Shown: piece after piece, positions 7,871 through 16,559 of the stretch
Layout: each line of letters begins with the position of its first letter
Numbering within the stretch: the stretch's first letter is position 1
Source: Achromobacter seleniivolatilans
Lineage (GTDB): Bacteria > Pseudomonadota > Gammaproteobacteria > Burkholderiales > Burkholderiaceae_B
Direction of reading: 5' to 3'
NCBI RefSeq assembly: GCF_030864005.1
Contig: NZ_CP132976.1
Coordinates: forward strand, 558,001 to 622,000
DNA length: 64,000 nt
Position numbers and translations under genes: made by a program
The notes under the pieces: generated by a model
Told to the model about the DNA's origin: nothing
Seen by the model: only the letters and a program-made list of their open reading frames with translations
The model's database searches: none

Positions 7871-8998
7871 ATGCCGCGCCCAATATTCGCCACTGTTTCC
7901 GTCTCTGCTCTTGCGCACAATCTTGCCACCGTGCGCCACCACCTCGAACAGACCGCCGCTGCGGCGTCGGGCCTGCCGCCATCCATCTGGGCGGTCATCA
8001 AGGCCAATGCCTACGGCCATGGCATCGAGCAAGCAGTCACCGGGTTTTCCAAGGCCCAAGGCCTGGCGATGCTGGATCTGGACGAAGCCGTGCGTTGCCG
8101 CGAGGCCGGTTGGGGCGGGCCGATCCTGTTGCTGGAAGGGTTTTTCAATCCGGCTGATCTGGACCTTGTCGATCGCTATCACCTGAGCACCACCGTGCAC
8201 AACCGTGAACAGCTGGACATGCTGGCCCGGGCGCGCTTTTCGCGTCGAGTGGACATCATGTTGAAGCTGAACAGCGGCATGAATCGCCTGGGCTTCAGCC
8301 CCGCCGCCTACGCCGCCGCGCATGAACGCGCCATGTTGCTGCAACAGCAAGGCACCTTGGGCTCCGTGGGCAAGATGACTCACTTTGCGTCAGCCGATGG
8401 CCCGCAGGGCGTGAACGAGCAATTGGCGGTTTTTAATTCGGTGACGCATAAGATGCCTGGGGCAATCAGCGTGTGCAACTCGGCGGCCACGCTGCGTTTC
8501 GCGGACATTGCCGTGGGGTCGGCTACGCAGACGCACTGGGTGCGCCCCGGTATCTGCCTGTATGGGGCATCGCCCTTCGCCGATGCGGATGCCACCACCT
8601 TCGGCTTGAAGCCCGCCATGTCCCTCAGTTCGGAAATCATCGCCGTGCAGGAGCTCAAGGCGGGTGATTCAGTCGGGTATGGCGGCATTTTCCGGGCCGA
8701 GCGCCCCATGCGCATCGGCATCGTCGCCTGCGGTTACGCCGACGGTTATCCTCGTCATGCCACTACCGGCACTCCCGTGGTGGTGGCCGGTATCCGCAGC
8801 CAATTGATCGGCCGGGTGTCGATGGACATGTTGATCGTGGACCTGGGTCCCATTCCGGCTGCCGGCGTCGGCGCGCCCGTTGTGCTGTGGGGCGAAGACG
8901 GCCCGTCCGTGGACGAGGTCGCCCAGGCTGCCGGCACGATTGGCTACGAGCTTCTGTGCGCCCTGGCGCCTCGCGTTCCCGTTACACGGGACGCCTGA
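7871..8998 (+). CDS. alr: Alanine racemase
   Basis: 375 residues, normal length. The pyridoxal phosphate lysine is in AVIKANAYGHG near residue 45, and the catalytic tyrosine region is DSVGYGGIFRA in the C-terminal domain. LNSGMNRLGF and VRPGICLYG are also diagnostic. It interconverts L- and D-alanine for peptidoglycan. ATG at 7871 follows AGGA. A strong hairpin plus six T's lies 109 bp beyond the stop. The gene stands alone, divergent from hpnC. Confidence 0.95.
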   Translation: MPRPIFATVSVSALAHNLATVRHHLEQTAAAASGLPPSIWAVIKANAYGHGIEQAVTGFSKAQGLAMLDLDEAVRCREAGWGGPILLLEGFFNPADLDLVDRYHLSTTVHNREQLDMLARARFSRRVDIMLKLNSGMNRLGFSPAAYAAAHERAMLLQQQGTLGSVGKMTHFASADGPQGVNEQLAVFNSVTHKMPGAISVCNSAATLRFADIAVGSATQTHWVRPGICLYGASPFADADATTFGLKPAMSLSSEIIAVQELKAGDSVGYGGIFRAERPMRIGIVACGYADGYPRHATTGTPVVVAGIRSQLIGRVSMDMLIVDLGPIPAAGVGAPVVLWGEDGPSVDEVAQAAGTIGYELLCALAPRVPVTRDA

Positions 8999-9107
8999 GC
9001 CGGCTTGGCCGGGCCTGGCACCCGGTCATCCCGGGCGTGTCCAGCGGGCAATAATTGCTACGCAATTTACAAGACAGCCGGCCCCGGATGGTGTCTACTT
9101 GGGAAAC

Positions 9108-9131
9108 CGGGCGCCCAAGCGCCCGTTTTTT
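9108..9131 (+). terminator. Intrinsic terminator downstream of alr
   Basis: Perfect 7-bp stem CGGGCGC / GCGCCCG, loop CCAA, followed by six T's. It lies 32 bp upstream of the SDR start, so the SDR promoter must overlap it or the SDR gene depends on read-through. Confidence 0.75.
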
Positions 9132-9163
9132 GACCAAGAAAACAGACTACGAGGTTTCGATCC

Positions 9164-9883
9164 ATGAAGGACAAATGTGTGCTCATTACGGGCGCCACCA
9201 AAGGCATAGGCTGGGCGCTTACTCAGCGGCTGTCCGACATGGGCTGTCATGTGGTTGGCATTGCGCGCAACACGACGGACGTCGATTTCCCCGGCTATCT
9301 GTACGCGTGTGACTTGGCCGATGCCGGCCGCACCGAAGAAGTGCTGCGTGAAATCCGCGACAAATTCCCCGTTGACGCCGTGGTGAATAACGTGGGTATT
9401 GCGTCGCCCCAGCCGCTGGGCGAAATCGACCTGGCTACGCTTTACAACGTGCTGGATTTGAATGTGCGCGTAGCAGTGCAGGTTACCCAGGCTTTCATCG
9501 AATCAATGAAGGTTCGCCGTGCGGGCCGCATCGTCAACGTGGTCAGCCGAGCCATTTATGGCGGTCTGGACCGCACAGCCTATTCGGCCGCCAAGAATGC
9601 GCTCGTGGGTTGCACCCGTACCTGGGCGCTGGAACTGGCCGAATACGGTGTCACGTCCAACGCCGTGGCTCCCGGCCCGATTGAAACCGAAATGTTCCGT
9701 GCTACCCGGCCTGCTGGCAGCGAAGGCGAAAAGCGCGCGCTGGCTTCCGTGCCGATGAAGCGTCTGGGCACGCCGGCTGAAGTGGCTGCTGCCATCGCTT
9801 TCCTGCTGTCGGACGACGCGGGGTTCATTACCGGCCAGGTACTGGGTGTGGATGGCGGGGGAAGCTTGGGCGGACGTTCCTGA
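9164..9883 (+). CDS. SDR family NAD(P)-dependent oxidoreductase
   Basis: 239 residues. The glycine-rich cofactor motif TGATKGIG is near residue 9, NNVGI at about 78, and the catalytic YSAAKNA with the preceding serine (NVVSRAIYGG) follows the classical SDR layout. The C-terminus LLSDDAGFITGQVLGVDGGGSLGG is typical of FabG-like dehydrogenases. The substrate cannot be told from sequence. GAGG precedes the ATG. The gene lies between two good terminators and so is probably monocistronic. Confidence 0.85.
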   Translation: MKDKCVLITGATKGIGWALTQRLSDMGCHVVGIARNTTDVDFPGYLYACDLADAGRTEEVLREIRDKFPVDAVVNNVGIASPQPLGEIDLATLYNVLDLNVRVAVQVTQAFIESMKVRRAGRIVNVVSRAIYGGLDRTAYSAAKNALVGCTRTWALELAEYGVTSNAVAPGPIETEMFRATRPAGSEGEKRALASVPMKRLGTPAEVAAAIAFLLSDDAGFITGQVLGVDGGGSLGGRS

Positions 9884-9908
9884 TTCCCTGGACGTCATAA
9901 ACGAACAA

Positions 9909-9933
9909 CGCGCACCAAGGTGCGCGTTTTTTT
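9909..9933 (+). terminator. Intrinsic terminator downstream of the SDR gene
   Basis: Perfect 8-bp stem CGCGCACC / GGTGCGCG with an AA loop and seven T's. It is 26 bp after the SDR stop and faces the convergent hpaI gene. Confidence 0.85.
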
Positions 9934-9952
9934 GTTCAGAAGGCCCGGGCTG

Positions 9953-10762
9953 CTAGTACGGGCCTTTGCCCGCTTCCACCGTCTTCACGTCCTTGAATTC
10001 CCCGGCCAGCGTTTCGGCTGCTCGCGCCAGCAGCACCGCATCAACGCCGACGGCCACAAACGTCGCGCCCAGCGCCAGATAGTGCTTGGCTTGCGTCACG
10101 CCGCTATGCAGGATGCCGGCAGCCTTGCCCGAGCGCACGATGCGGGTGATGGCGTCGTCTATGGTCTTCAGCACAACCGGGTGATCCGGCTGGCCCAGGT
10201 AGCCCATACCCGCTGACAGATCGGCTGGGCCGATGAAGGCGCCGTCCACACCGTCGATCGCCAGGATGTCATCCAAGGCTTCGATACCGGCTGGTGTTTC
10301 GATCTGCACCAGCACGCACATCTGATCGTTGGCGCGCTCCAGATAGTTGGGGATGCGGTTCCAGCGGGACGAACGCGCCAGCGCGCTGCCCACGCCCCGG
10401 ATACCGTCCGGCGGATAACGCACTGCGGCGACCGCTGCGGCGGCTTCCTCTGCGGATTGAATCATGGGCACCAGCAAGGTCTGCGCGCCGGTGTCCAGGA
10501 TCTGCTTGATCTGCACGGGATCATTCCAGGCCGGACGCACCACGGCCGCCACGGGGTAGGCGGCCACCGATTGCAGCTGTGCCAGAGTGGTCTGCAAGGT
10601 GTTGGGGGCGTGCTCGCCATCGATCAGCAACCAGTCGAATCCGGCGCCCGCGATGATTTCCGACGTGTAGGCGCTGGCAAGACCCGCCCACAGACCGATC
10701 TGGGGTTGGCGGTCGCGCAAGGCTTGCTTGAAGGTATTGGTCAGGATGTCCATGGACTGCAT
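9953..10762 (-). CDS. hpaI: 4-hydroxy-2-oxoheptanedioate aldolase HpaI
   Basis: 269 residues; a second ATG at 10753 is also possible. The sequence follows E. coli HpaI closely: [35 protein letters not shown]-type [37 protein letters not shown] and [18 protein letters not shown]. These include the catalytic His/Arg and the metal-binding Glu and Asp. It splits 4-hydroxy-2-oxoheptanedioate to pyruvate and succinic semialdehyde, the last step of homoprotocatechuate meta-cleavage. It is 6 bp downstream of hpaH. Confidence 0.95.
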   Translation of the reverse strand: MQSMDILTNTFKQALRDRQPQIGLWAGLASAYTSEIIAGAGFDWLLIDGEHAPNTLQTTLAQLQSVAAYPVAAVVRPAWNDPVQIKQILDTGAQTLLVPMIQSAEEAAAAVAAVRYPPDGIRGVGSALARSSRWNRIPNYLERANDQMCVLVQIETPAGIEALDDILAIDGVDGAFIGPADLSAGMGYLGQPDHPVVLKTIDDAITRIVRSGKAAGILHSGVTQAKHYLALGATFVAVGVDAVLLARAAETLAGEFKDVKTVEAGKGPY

Positions 10763-10768
10763 GCCGCT

Positions 10769-11572
10769 TTAAATGAAATGACAGTTGACGGAACCCAGCA
10801 CGCCGTAGTCGACATTAAAGGTGTCGCCGGGCCGGGCAGCCACCGGGCGGGTGAAAGAACCCGACAGAATGATCTCGCCCGCTTCCAGCGCCACATCGTG
10901 GGCGGCCAGCTTATTAGCCAGCCATACTACGCCATTGGCGGGGTGATTCAAGACACCGGCGGCTATACCGGTTTCCTCTATCACGGCGTTGCGCGACAGG
11001 ATTGCGCCGATCCAGCGCAGATCCATGTCGCCGATCTTTACCGGCCGTCCTCCCATCACCACGCCCGCGTTGGCCGCGTTGTCTGCGATGGTGTCGAATA
11101 CCTTGCGTGGCCGCTTGCTGTCGGGGTCGATGCTGTGTGAGCGGGCGTCGATGATCTCCAGCGCGGGAATCACATAGTCCACCGCGTCATACACCTGGAA
11201 CAGCGACACGTGCGGCCCTTCAAGCCGCTTGCCCAGCACAAAGGCCAGTTCGACTTCCAGCCGCGGCAGGATGAAGCGGCTGGCTGGAATGTCACTGCCA
11301 TCATCAAAAAACATGTCGTCCAGCAGCATGCCGAAGTCAGGTTCTTCGATCTGCGACGCCTGCTGCATTGCGCGTGATGTCAGACCAATCTTGTGGCCGC
11401 GTTTGATGCGTCCTTCAGCCAGTTTGATGTCCATCCAGGCGCGTTGGATGGCATAGGCGTCTGCGATATTGATCTCGGGGTGTTCCAGCGAAATCTGACG
11501 GATCTGCTGGCGGCTGCGTTCAGCCTCGTGCAGACGCGCGGCAATGTCGCGAACAGTTTGGGTATCTAGCAT
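10769..11572 (-). CDS. hpaH: 2-oxo-hept-4-ene-1,7-dioate hydratase HpaH
   Basis: 267 residues, normal for the family. Motifs are KIGLTSRAMQQ, EPDFGMLLDDMFFDDG, RLEVELAFVLGK (metal-binding Glu residues) and ALEIIDAR. It hydrates 2-oxo-hept-4-ene-1,7-dioate before HpaI acts. ATG at 11572 follows GAGGA. It lies in a run of co-directional genes hpaFG1-hpaG2-hpaH-hpaI, the gap to hpaG2 being 20 bp. Confidence 0.94.
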   Translation of the reverse strand: MLDTQTVRDIAARLHEAERSRQQIRQISLEHPEINIADAYAIQRAWMDIKLAEGRIKRGHKIGLTSRAMQQASQIEEPDFGMLLDDMFFDDGSDIPASRFILPRLEVELAFVLGKRLEGPHVSLFQVYDAVDYVIPALEIIDARSHSIDPDSKRPRKVFDTIADNAANAGVVMGGRPVKIGDMDLRWIGAILSRNAVIEETGIAAGVLNHPANGVVWLANKLAAHDVALEAGEIILSGSFTRPVAARPGDTFNVDYGVLGSVNCHFI

Positions 11573-11592
11573 GGAATGTCCTCGCGATTGGG

Positions 11593-12342
11593 TCAGGCGG
11601 GGAAGGGGACGAGCGTATTGATCAGCCGTCCGACGCCTTCGATTTCGGTTACGACTTCATCGCCGGGCACGACGTTCACGATGCCGTCGGGCGTGCCCGT
11701 CAGGATCAGGTCGCCGGGCGATAAGGTCATGAAGCTGCTGAAGTACTCAATCAGCGCGGGCACGTCGAACACCATGTCACGGGTGTTGCCGCGCTGGGTC
11801 TCGACGCCGTTGACCGTGGTGCGCAGATTGAGATTCATCGGGTCTGGAATATCGTCGCGGTCGACCAGCCAGGGGCCGAGCGGCGTGCAGGTGTCACGGC
11901 TTTTTACGCGCAGGTTGGGGCGGTACCAATTTTCCAGGTAATCGCGCAGGGCATAGTCGTTGGCGACCGTGTAGCCCGCCACGTAGTCGTAGGCCTGCCC
12001 GCGTTTGACCTGGCGTGCGGTCTTGCCTATTACCACCGCCAGTTCGCATTCATAGTGCATGAAGGCAACGTCTGCTGGCCGCAGGGTGTGCGAACGATGG
12101 CCGACGAAGGTATTGGCCGCTTTCAAGAAACCCAGCGGTTCGTCAGGCGCTTTGAAAGACAGTTCCTTGGCGTGGTCCGCATAGTTGATAGCGAGCGTGA
12201 ACGTCGTGCGCGGTTCGATGGGGGGCAGCCAGTTCACCGCGTCTTCAGCCAGGATTCGGCCGTCCGCCAATCGGATCAGGTTTGGCCCCGCTTCGGTAGC
12301 GGCATGAATAGCGCCTTCAAATGCAATGCGTGCGTGTTTCAT
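11593..12342 (-). CDS. hpaG2: HpaG2: FAH-family decarboxylase/isomerase of the homoprotocatechuate pathway
   Basis: 249 residues starting at ATG 12342. It matches the C-terminal half of the E. coli two-domain HpaG: LAINYADHAKEL, DEPLGFLKAANT, MHYECELAVVIGK (the ExE metal ligands), ANDYALRDYLENWYRPNLRVKSRD, MTLSPGDLILTGTPDG and GVGRLINTLV. It acts on 5-oxopent-3-ene-1,2,5-tricarboxylate (decarboxylation, then isomerisation) together with HpaG1. Here it is a separate protein, with HpaG1 found in the upstream gene. Confidence 0.92.
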   Translation of the reverse strand: MKHARIAFEGAIHAATEAGPNLIRLADGRILAEDAVNWLPPIEPRTTFTLAINYADHAKELSFKAPDEPLGFLKAANTFVGHRSHTLRPADVAFMHYECELAVVIGKTARQVKRGQAYDYVAGYTVANDYALRDYLENWYRPNLRVKSRDTCTPLGPWLVDRDDIPDPMNLNLRTTVNGVETQRGNTRDMVFDVPALIEYFSSFMTLSPGDLILTGTPDGIVNVVPGDEVVTEIEGVGRLINTLVPFPA

Positions 12343-12352
12343 GGCGGGCTCC

Positions 12353-13393
12353 TTAGCAGGCGGCGGATAACACGTTGCCCAGCGTGCCGATCTGCGCAAT
12401 GTGGATGTCGTAGCGCTGACCTGCGCGCACTCGTGGCGCGCCATGGGGGGCGCCGACCAGCAAGATGTCGCCGGCCTCGAAACTCATGAACTGCGTAACG
12501 TCGGCGATCAGCCGTGCGACGGGGCGGATCAGACCGGTGGTAGATGCGCGCTGTGCGATCTGGCCATCTACCCGCACTTCAATCTCCAACGCGTCGGGGT
12601 TGGACACGGCAGACACCGGTGCAAGATCGTGGCCGATAGGGCAGAAGCCATCGCGGCATTTTTGCTTTAGCGCCGGGCGGAAATAACTGGCGTGCGGAAC
12701 GGACAGATCCGCAACCACGCGGTAACCCGCCACGTACTCCAATGCGTGGGCTTCGCTTACGCGGGTGGCGCGTTTGGCGAACACCACGCCCAGGCAGGCG
12801 CCCACTTCCACTTCGTCAACGTCGGCGGGCAGCGTAATGACCGCGCCGTCCTGCGCATAGGTGTTGGCGGGTTTGATATACAGCACGGGCGCCTGCGGGG
12901 CGCCCTTGTGCGGGGGCGACGCTACGGTGTCGCCTAGCGCCGCCAGCGAAGCATGCCAGTTCAGCGCGGCTCCCACGACCGTCCGCGGAAGCGCCGCAGC
13001 GGCATGGGCCGCACGCGCTGCCAGGTGCTCGCGATAGTTGTTCTGCTTGTAATTCAGGATCGGGTCCGCTTCTTCGATTTGCATGGACAGCCCCAAGGGG
13101 CGCGCCGCCATATGCGATGCGAGCGCGGCCGTCAGCGCCTGGAATACGCGTTCGCCGAGCGCGGCTTTCTGCGCATCATTGCGGCCATGTCCAATGCGCA
13201 GCACCACATGCACGAAGGCGTTATCCGGGTGGCCATCGACAATCAGGCAGTCGTCCACACGCAGCGCGCGGGTGCGTGCGCCCGCCAGCGGGAACAGGCT
13301 GCCGTCGCCCACGGCGGCGTTTTGCACGGTTCGCATCAGCGCTTGCGTATCCAGGTCCAGGTTGCCGGAATACTCAATCCAGATATGCGGCAT
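12353..13393 (-). CDS. Fusion of HpaF (CHM delta-isomerase) and HpaG1 (FAH-family decarboxylase domain)
   Basis: 346 residues in one uninterrupted frame; ATG at 13393 follows GGGGGAGA. Residues 1 to about 125 are HpaF: MPHIWIEYSGNL (Pro2 would be the catalytic N-terminal proline), the middle RIGHGRNDAQKAALGERVF and the end LNYKQNNYREHL. From about residue 140 comes an FAH domain matching the N-terminal half of E. coli HpaG: GAALNWHASL, LYIKPANTY, SYFRPALKQ and KCRDGFCPIG. It lacks the ExE metal ligands, as that half does in E. coli. The two functions are separate proteins or differently joined elsewhere. It is the first gene of the minus-strand hpa operon. Confidence 0.88.
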   Translation of the reverse strand: MPHIWIEYSGNLDLDTQALMRTVQNAAVGDGSLFPLAGARTRALRVDDCLIVDGHPDNAFVHVVLRIGHGRNDAQKAALGERVFQALTAALASHMAARPLGLSMQIEEADPILNYKQNNYREHLAARAAHAAAALPRTVVGAALNWHASLAALGDTVASPPHKGAPQAPVLYIKPANTYAQDGAVITLPADVDEVEVGACLGVVFAKRATRVSEAHALEYVAGYRVVADLSVPHASYFRPALKQKCRDGFCPIGHDLAPVSAVSNPDALEIEVRVDGQIAQRASTTGLIRPVARLIADVTQFMSFEAGDILLVGAPHGAPRVRAGQRYDIHIAQIGTLGNVLSAAC

Positions 13394-13415
13394 GTCTCCC
13401 CCTTGCGTCATATAG

Positions 13416-13427
13416 TTATCATGTTAA
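13416..13427. promoter_or_regulatory. Candidate HpaR operator 1 (upstream of the hpaFG1 operon)
   Basis: TTATCATGTTAA, an imperfect palindrome 22 bp upstream of the minus-strand ATG. It resembles the second site at 13534 (10 of 12 bases, allowing for orientation). MarR-type regulators such as HpaR bind AT-rich palindromes of this kind. Confidence 0.5.
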
Positions 13428-13505
13428 GTATCATAGTGAAAAAGGCGGTGCCGGGCAATGCGCGCGGGCGCTTTTTTGTTCCAGCCGGATCGGGGTTTCC
13501 CGGCG

Positions 13506-13545
13506 TTGACAGCGCCAGCTTGCCGGCATAATGTTAACGTGTTAA
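13506..13545 (+). promoter_or_regulatory. Promoter of hpaE with candidate HpaR operator 2
   Basis: A perfect -35 hexamer TTGACA lies at 13506-13511, and a -10-like CATAAT at 13527-13532 with a somewhat short spacer. Immediately downstream, 13534-13545 is TTAACGTGTTAA, with TTAAC/GTTAA arms around a 2-bp centre, placed where a repressor would block initiation. Confidence 0.55.
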
Positions 13546-13595
13546 TTAAAATTTGGCAGCCTGTGGATGTTGCCAGTCAGAACGAGGAGCCGCAC

Positions 13596-15062
13596 GTGAG
13601 CATCAAGCACTGGATCAATGGCAAACAAGTCGACAGCAAAGATCGCTTCATCACTTACAACCCCGCCACGGGTGAGGCCATTGATGAGGTCGCCGCAGGA
13701 GGGCAAGCCGAAATCGATGCGGCCGTGTCCGCCGCGGCTGCCGCCTTTCCCAAGTGGGCCAACACACCCGCCAAGGAGCGTGCCCGGCTGATGCGCCGGC
13801 TGGGCGAGCTGATCGATCAGAACGTGCCGCTTCTGGCCGACCTGGAGACCCGCGACACTGGCCTGCCCATTTCGCAAACTCGCAAACAGCTGATTCCGCG
13901 CGCGTCAGAGAACTTCAATTTCTTCGCCGAAGTGTGTACACGGATGAACGGCCACACCTATCCGGTCGACGATCAAATGCTGAACTACACGCTCTATCAG
14001 CCCGTTGGCGTGTGCGCATTGGTGTCGCCGTGGAACGTGCCCTTCATGACGGCCACCTGGAAGACCGCGCCGTGTCTGGCGTTGGGCAACACCGCGGTGC
14101 TGAAAATGTCCGAGCTGTCTCCCCTGACCGCAGACCAATTGGGGCGGCTGGCGCTGGAAGCTGGCATACCGGCCGGCGTGTTGAACGTGGTACAGGGCGA
14201 TGGCGCCAACGCGGGCGATGCGCTGGTGCGCCACCCGGGCGTGCGGGCCATTTCTTTTACAGGGGGCACTGTTACCGGTAAAAAGATCCTGGCCAGCGCG
14301 GGCGGCATCAAGAAATATTCGATGGAGCTGGGCGGCAAATCTCCAGTTCTGATCTTTGACGATGCGGATATCGACCGCGCGCTGGACGCCGCGCTGTTCA
14401 CCATCTTTTCTCTGAATGGCGAGCGTTGCACCGCCGGGTCGCGCATCTTCGTTCAGCAGACCATCTACGACGCATTCGTGCAGAAGTTTGCCGAGCGCGC
14501 AGACCGGCTGGTCGTGGGCGACCCCGGCGACGACGCCACTCACGTAGGCGCAATGATCTCGCGTCAGCACTGGGAAAGGGTCACGGGCTACATTCATCTG
14601 GCCGAAAAGGAAGGCGCCCGCATCCTGGCGGGCGGCGCCGGCAAACCTGCGGGTCTGCCGGCACATCTGGCAGGCGGCCATTTTGTGCGCCCCACGGTGC
14701 TGGCGGACGTCGACAACCGCATGCGGTGCGCCCAGGAAGAGATTTTTGGACCGGTCGCCTGCCTGCTGCCCTTCAAGGACGAGGCCGACGGTCTGGCGCT
14801 CGCCAACGATGTGAAGTACGGGCTGGCTTCGTATATCTGGACCAGTGACATCGGCCGGGCACACCGGTTGGCCCGCGGCATCGAAGCCGGCATGGTCTTC
14901 ATCAACAGCCAGAACGTGCGAGATTTGCGCCAGCCGTTTGGCGGCACGAAGGAATCCGGCACCGGCCGGGAGGGCGGGGAATACAGCTACGAAGTGTTCG
15001 CCGAAATCAAGAACGTCTGCGTGTCGATGGGCGGCCATCACATTCCGAAATGGGGCGCTTGA
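13596..15062 (+). CDS. hpaE: 5-carboxymethyl-2-hydroxymuconate semialdehyde dehydrogenase HpaE
   Basis: 488 residues, normal family length. The GTG start at 13596 follows GAGGAG and gives MSIKHWINGK, the usual N-terminus. Aldehyde dehydrogenase landmarks: SPWNVPFMTATWK, FTGGTVTGKKI, MELGGKSPV (general-base Glu) and NGERCTAGSR (nucleophile Cys). It oxidises the ring-cleavage semialdehyde with NAD. The first gene of the plus-strand hpaE-hpaD unit, divergent from the hpaFG1 operon. Confidence 0.95.
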   Translation: MSIKHWINGKQVDSKDRFITYNPATGEAIDEVAAGGQAEIDAAVSAAAAAFPKWANTPAKERARLMRRLGELIDQNVPLLADLETRDTGLPISQTRKQLIPRASENFNFFAEVCTRMNGHTYPVDDQMLNYTLYQPVGVCALVSPWNVPFMTATWKTAPCLALGNTAVLKMSELSPLTADQLGRLALEAGIPAGVLNVVQGDGANAGDALVRHPGVRAISFTGGTVTGKKILASAGGIKKYSMELGGKSPVLIFDDADIDRALDAALFTIFSLNGERCTAGSRIFVQQTIYDAFVQKFAERADRLVVGDPGDDATHVGAMISRQHWERVTGYIHLAEKEGARILAGGAGKPAGLPAHLAGGHFVRPTVLADVDNRMRCAQEEIFGPVACLLPFKDEADGLALANDVKYGLASYIWTSDIGRAHRLARGIEAGMVFINSQNVRDLRQPFGGTKESGTGREGGEYSYEVFAEIKNVCVSMGGHHIPKWGA

Positions 15063-15124
15063 GCGCGGCCTGAACCGATCCACACCAAAACATAATCGAT
15101 CCCGAGATCGAGGAGGCAATCATC

Positions 15125-15976
15125 ATGGGTAAGCTCGCGCTGGCGGCTAAGGTGACTCACGTGCCGTCAATGTATTTGTCGGAACAGCCCGGCAAGCATC
15201 ACGGGTGCCGAGAAGCCGCCATTCAGGGGCATCGCATCATCGGACAGCGATGCCGCGATCTGGAAGTGGACAGCATCGTGGTGCTGGATGTGCATTGGCT
15301 GGTCAACGCCGGCTATCACGTGAACGCTAACGCGCATTTCAAGGGCCGCTACACCAGCAACGAACTGCCGCACTTCATCAAGGACATGGACTACGCCTAT
15401 AACGGCAACCCGGCGTTGGGCCGCCTTGTCGCAGAACATGCAAATGCCGCAGGCGTGGGCACGCGCTCGCACGAGATCGACAGCCTTGAATTGGAATACG
15501 GCACCTTGGTGCCAATGCGCTACATGAACGAAGATGGCCGCTTCAACGTGGTGTCCGTGGCGGCGTGGTGCGCCTGGCACACGCTGGAAGAAAGCCGCCG
15601 CTTTGGCGCGGCGCTACGTCAGGCCATTGAATCCAGCGACAGCCGCGTGGCCGTGCTGGCAAGCGGATCTTTATCGCACCGCTTCAATGACAACGGCAGC
15701 CCGGAAGCCGCCATGCATCAGATCAGCCGCGAGTTCTATCGCCAGGTTGACCTGCGCGTGGTGGATCTGTGGCGGCAAGGGGATTGGAAAACCTTCTGCG
15801 CCATGCTGCCCGAATACGCCGGCCTATGCGTGGGCGAGGGCGGCATGCACGACACGGCGATGCTGCTGGGACTGTTGGGTTGGGACAAATACGACAAACC
15901 AGTGGAGATCGTGACCGACTACTTCACCAGTTCCGGCACGGGGCAGATCAACGCGATCTTTCCGGTGCCGGCCTGA
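15125..15976 (+). CDS. hpaD: Homoprotocatechuate (3,4-dihydroxyphenylacetate) 2,3-dioxygenase HpaD, class III extradiol type
   Basis: 283 residues of the LigB-type extradiol family. HVPSMYLSEQPGKHHGCREAAI carries an N-terminal iron ligand His; VVLDVHWLVNAGYHVNA and LASGSLSHRFNDNG supply further conserved residues, and MHDTAMLLGLLGW closes the domain. It opens the ring of homoprotocatechuate between C2 and C3 using Fe(II). GAGGAGGC precedes the ATG. It is convergent with hpaR, with only 2 bp between the two stops. Confidence 0.94.
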   Translation: MGKLALAAKVTHVPSMYLSEQPGKHHGCREAAIQGHRIIGQRCRDLEVDSIVVLDVHWLVNAGYHVNANAHFKGRYTSNELPHFIKDMDYAYNGNPALGRLVAEHANAAGVGTRSHEIDSLELEYGTLVPMRYMNEDGRFNVVSVAAWCAWHTLEESRRFGAALRQAIESSDSRVAVLASGSLSHRFNDNGSPEAAMHQISREFYRQVDLRVVDLWRQGDWKTFCAMLPEYAGLCVGEGGMHDTAMLLGLLGWDKYDKPVEIVTDYFTSSGTGQINAIFPVPA

Positions 15977-15978
15977 GC

Positions 15979-16443
15979 TCAGGTTTTCTCGGACTCATCT
16001 GAACCCGGTGCGTCGCGCTTGATCAAGTCGACCATGGCGTCCACATCGCGGTACAGGCGATCTAGCAATTCCTTGCCGATCTTGCCCTCGATCTCTTGGT
16101 ACTTCGCATCGACTTGCGGACGCATGCGGTCGATCAGCTTGTTGCTCTTGGGGGTCAGCGATATTTCCTGGCGCCGCTGATCGGCGTTGGAACGCACCCG
16201 CTTGATCAGGCCTTGTTCTTCCATGCCAGCCAGCATGCGGGTCAGGCTGGGACTCAGGATTTGGCAGCTGCGCGCGATCTGGTTGGGTTCCATGGAGTCC
16301 ACCTCGCTTAATGTGCGCAACACACGCCACTGTTGTTCGGTGACGCCGGCCGCGTGCAGCACGGGACGGAAATGCGCCATCAGGGTTTCGCGTGCGTAGA
16401 GCAGCAGATGGGGAAGATTGCGGTGGTGGAAGCTCGGACTCAT
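15979..16443 (-). CDS. hpaR: MarR-family regulator HpaR of homoprotocatechuate degradation
   Basis: 154 residues. A winged helix is visible: VTEQQWRVLRTLSEVDSMEPNQIARSCQILSPSLTRMLAGMEEQGLIKRVRSNADQRR-type order (helix-turn-helix then wing), with LTPKSNKLIDRM after it. The position next to hpaD and the start NLPHLLLYARE fit HpaR, which represses the meta operon until the aromatic inducer binds. Candidate operators are at 13416 and 13534. It is transcribed convergently to hpaD. Confidence 0.93.
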   Translation of the reverse strand: MSPSFHHRNLPHLLLYARETLMAHFRPVLHAAGVTEQQWRVLRTLSEVDSMEPNQIARSCQILSPSLTRMLAGMEEQGLIKRVRSNADQRRQEISLTPKSNKLIDRMRPQVDAKYQEIEGKIGKELLDRLYRDVDAMVDLIKRDAPGSDESEKT

Positions 16444-16559
16444 GGCGGCTATGTTAGCAAGAAGCCGTGCTGTCTTTGATCAATTCTTTGCAGGCGGGGA
16501 AGGCGCGCACAGCCATCGGACCGCTATGGGAAGCGGGCCGATACCTGTAACGGGCCGGA

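Noticed and set aside
13905-15119. Minus-strand frame of 404 codons across hpaE
   Set aside because: The plus-strand hpaE has full aldehyde dehydrogenase motifs; the reverse translation has none.
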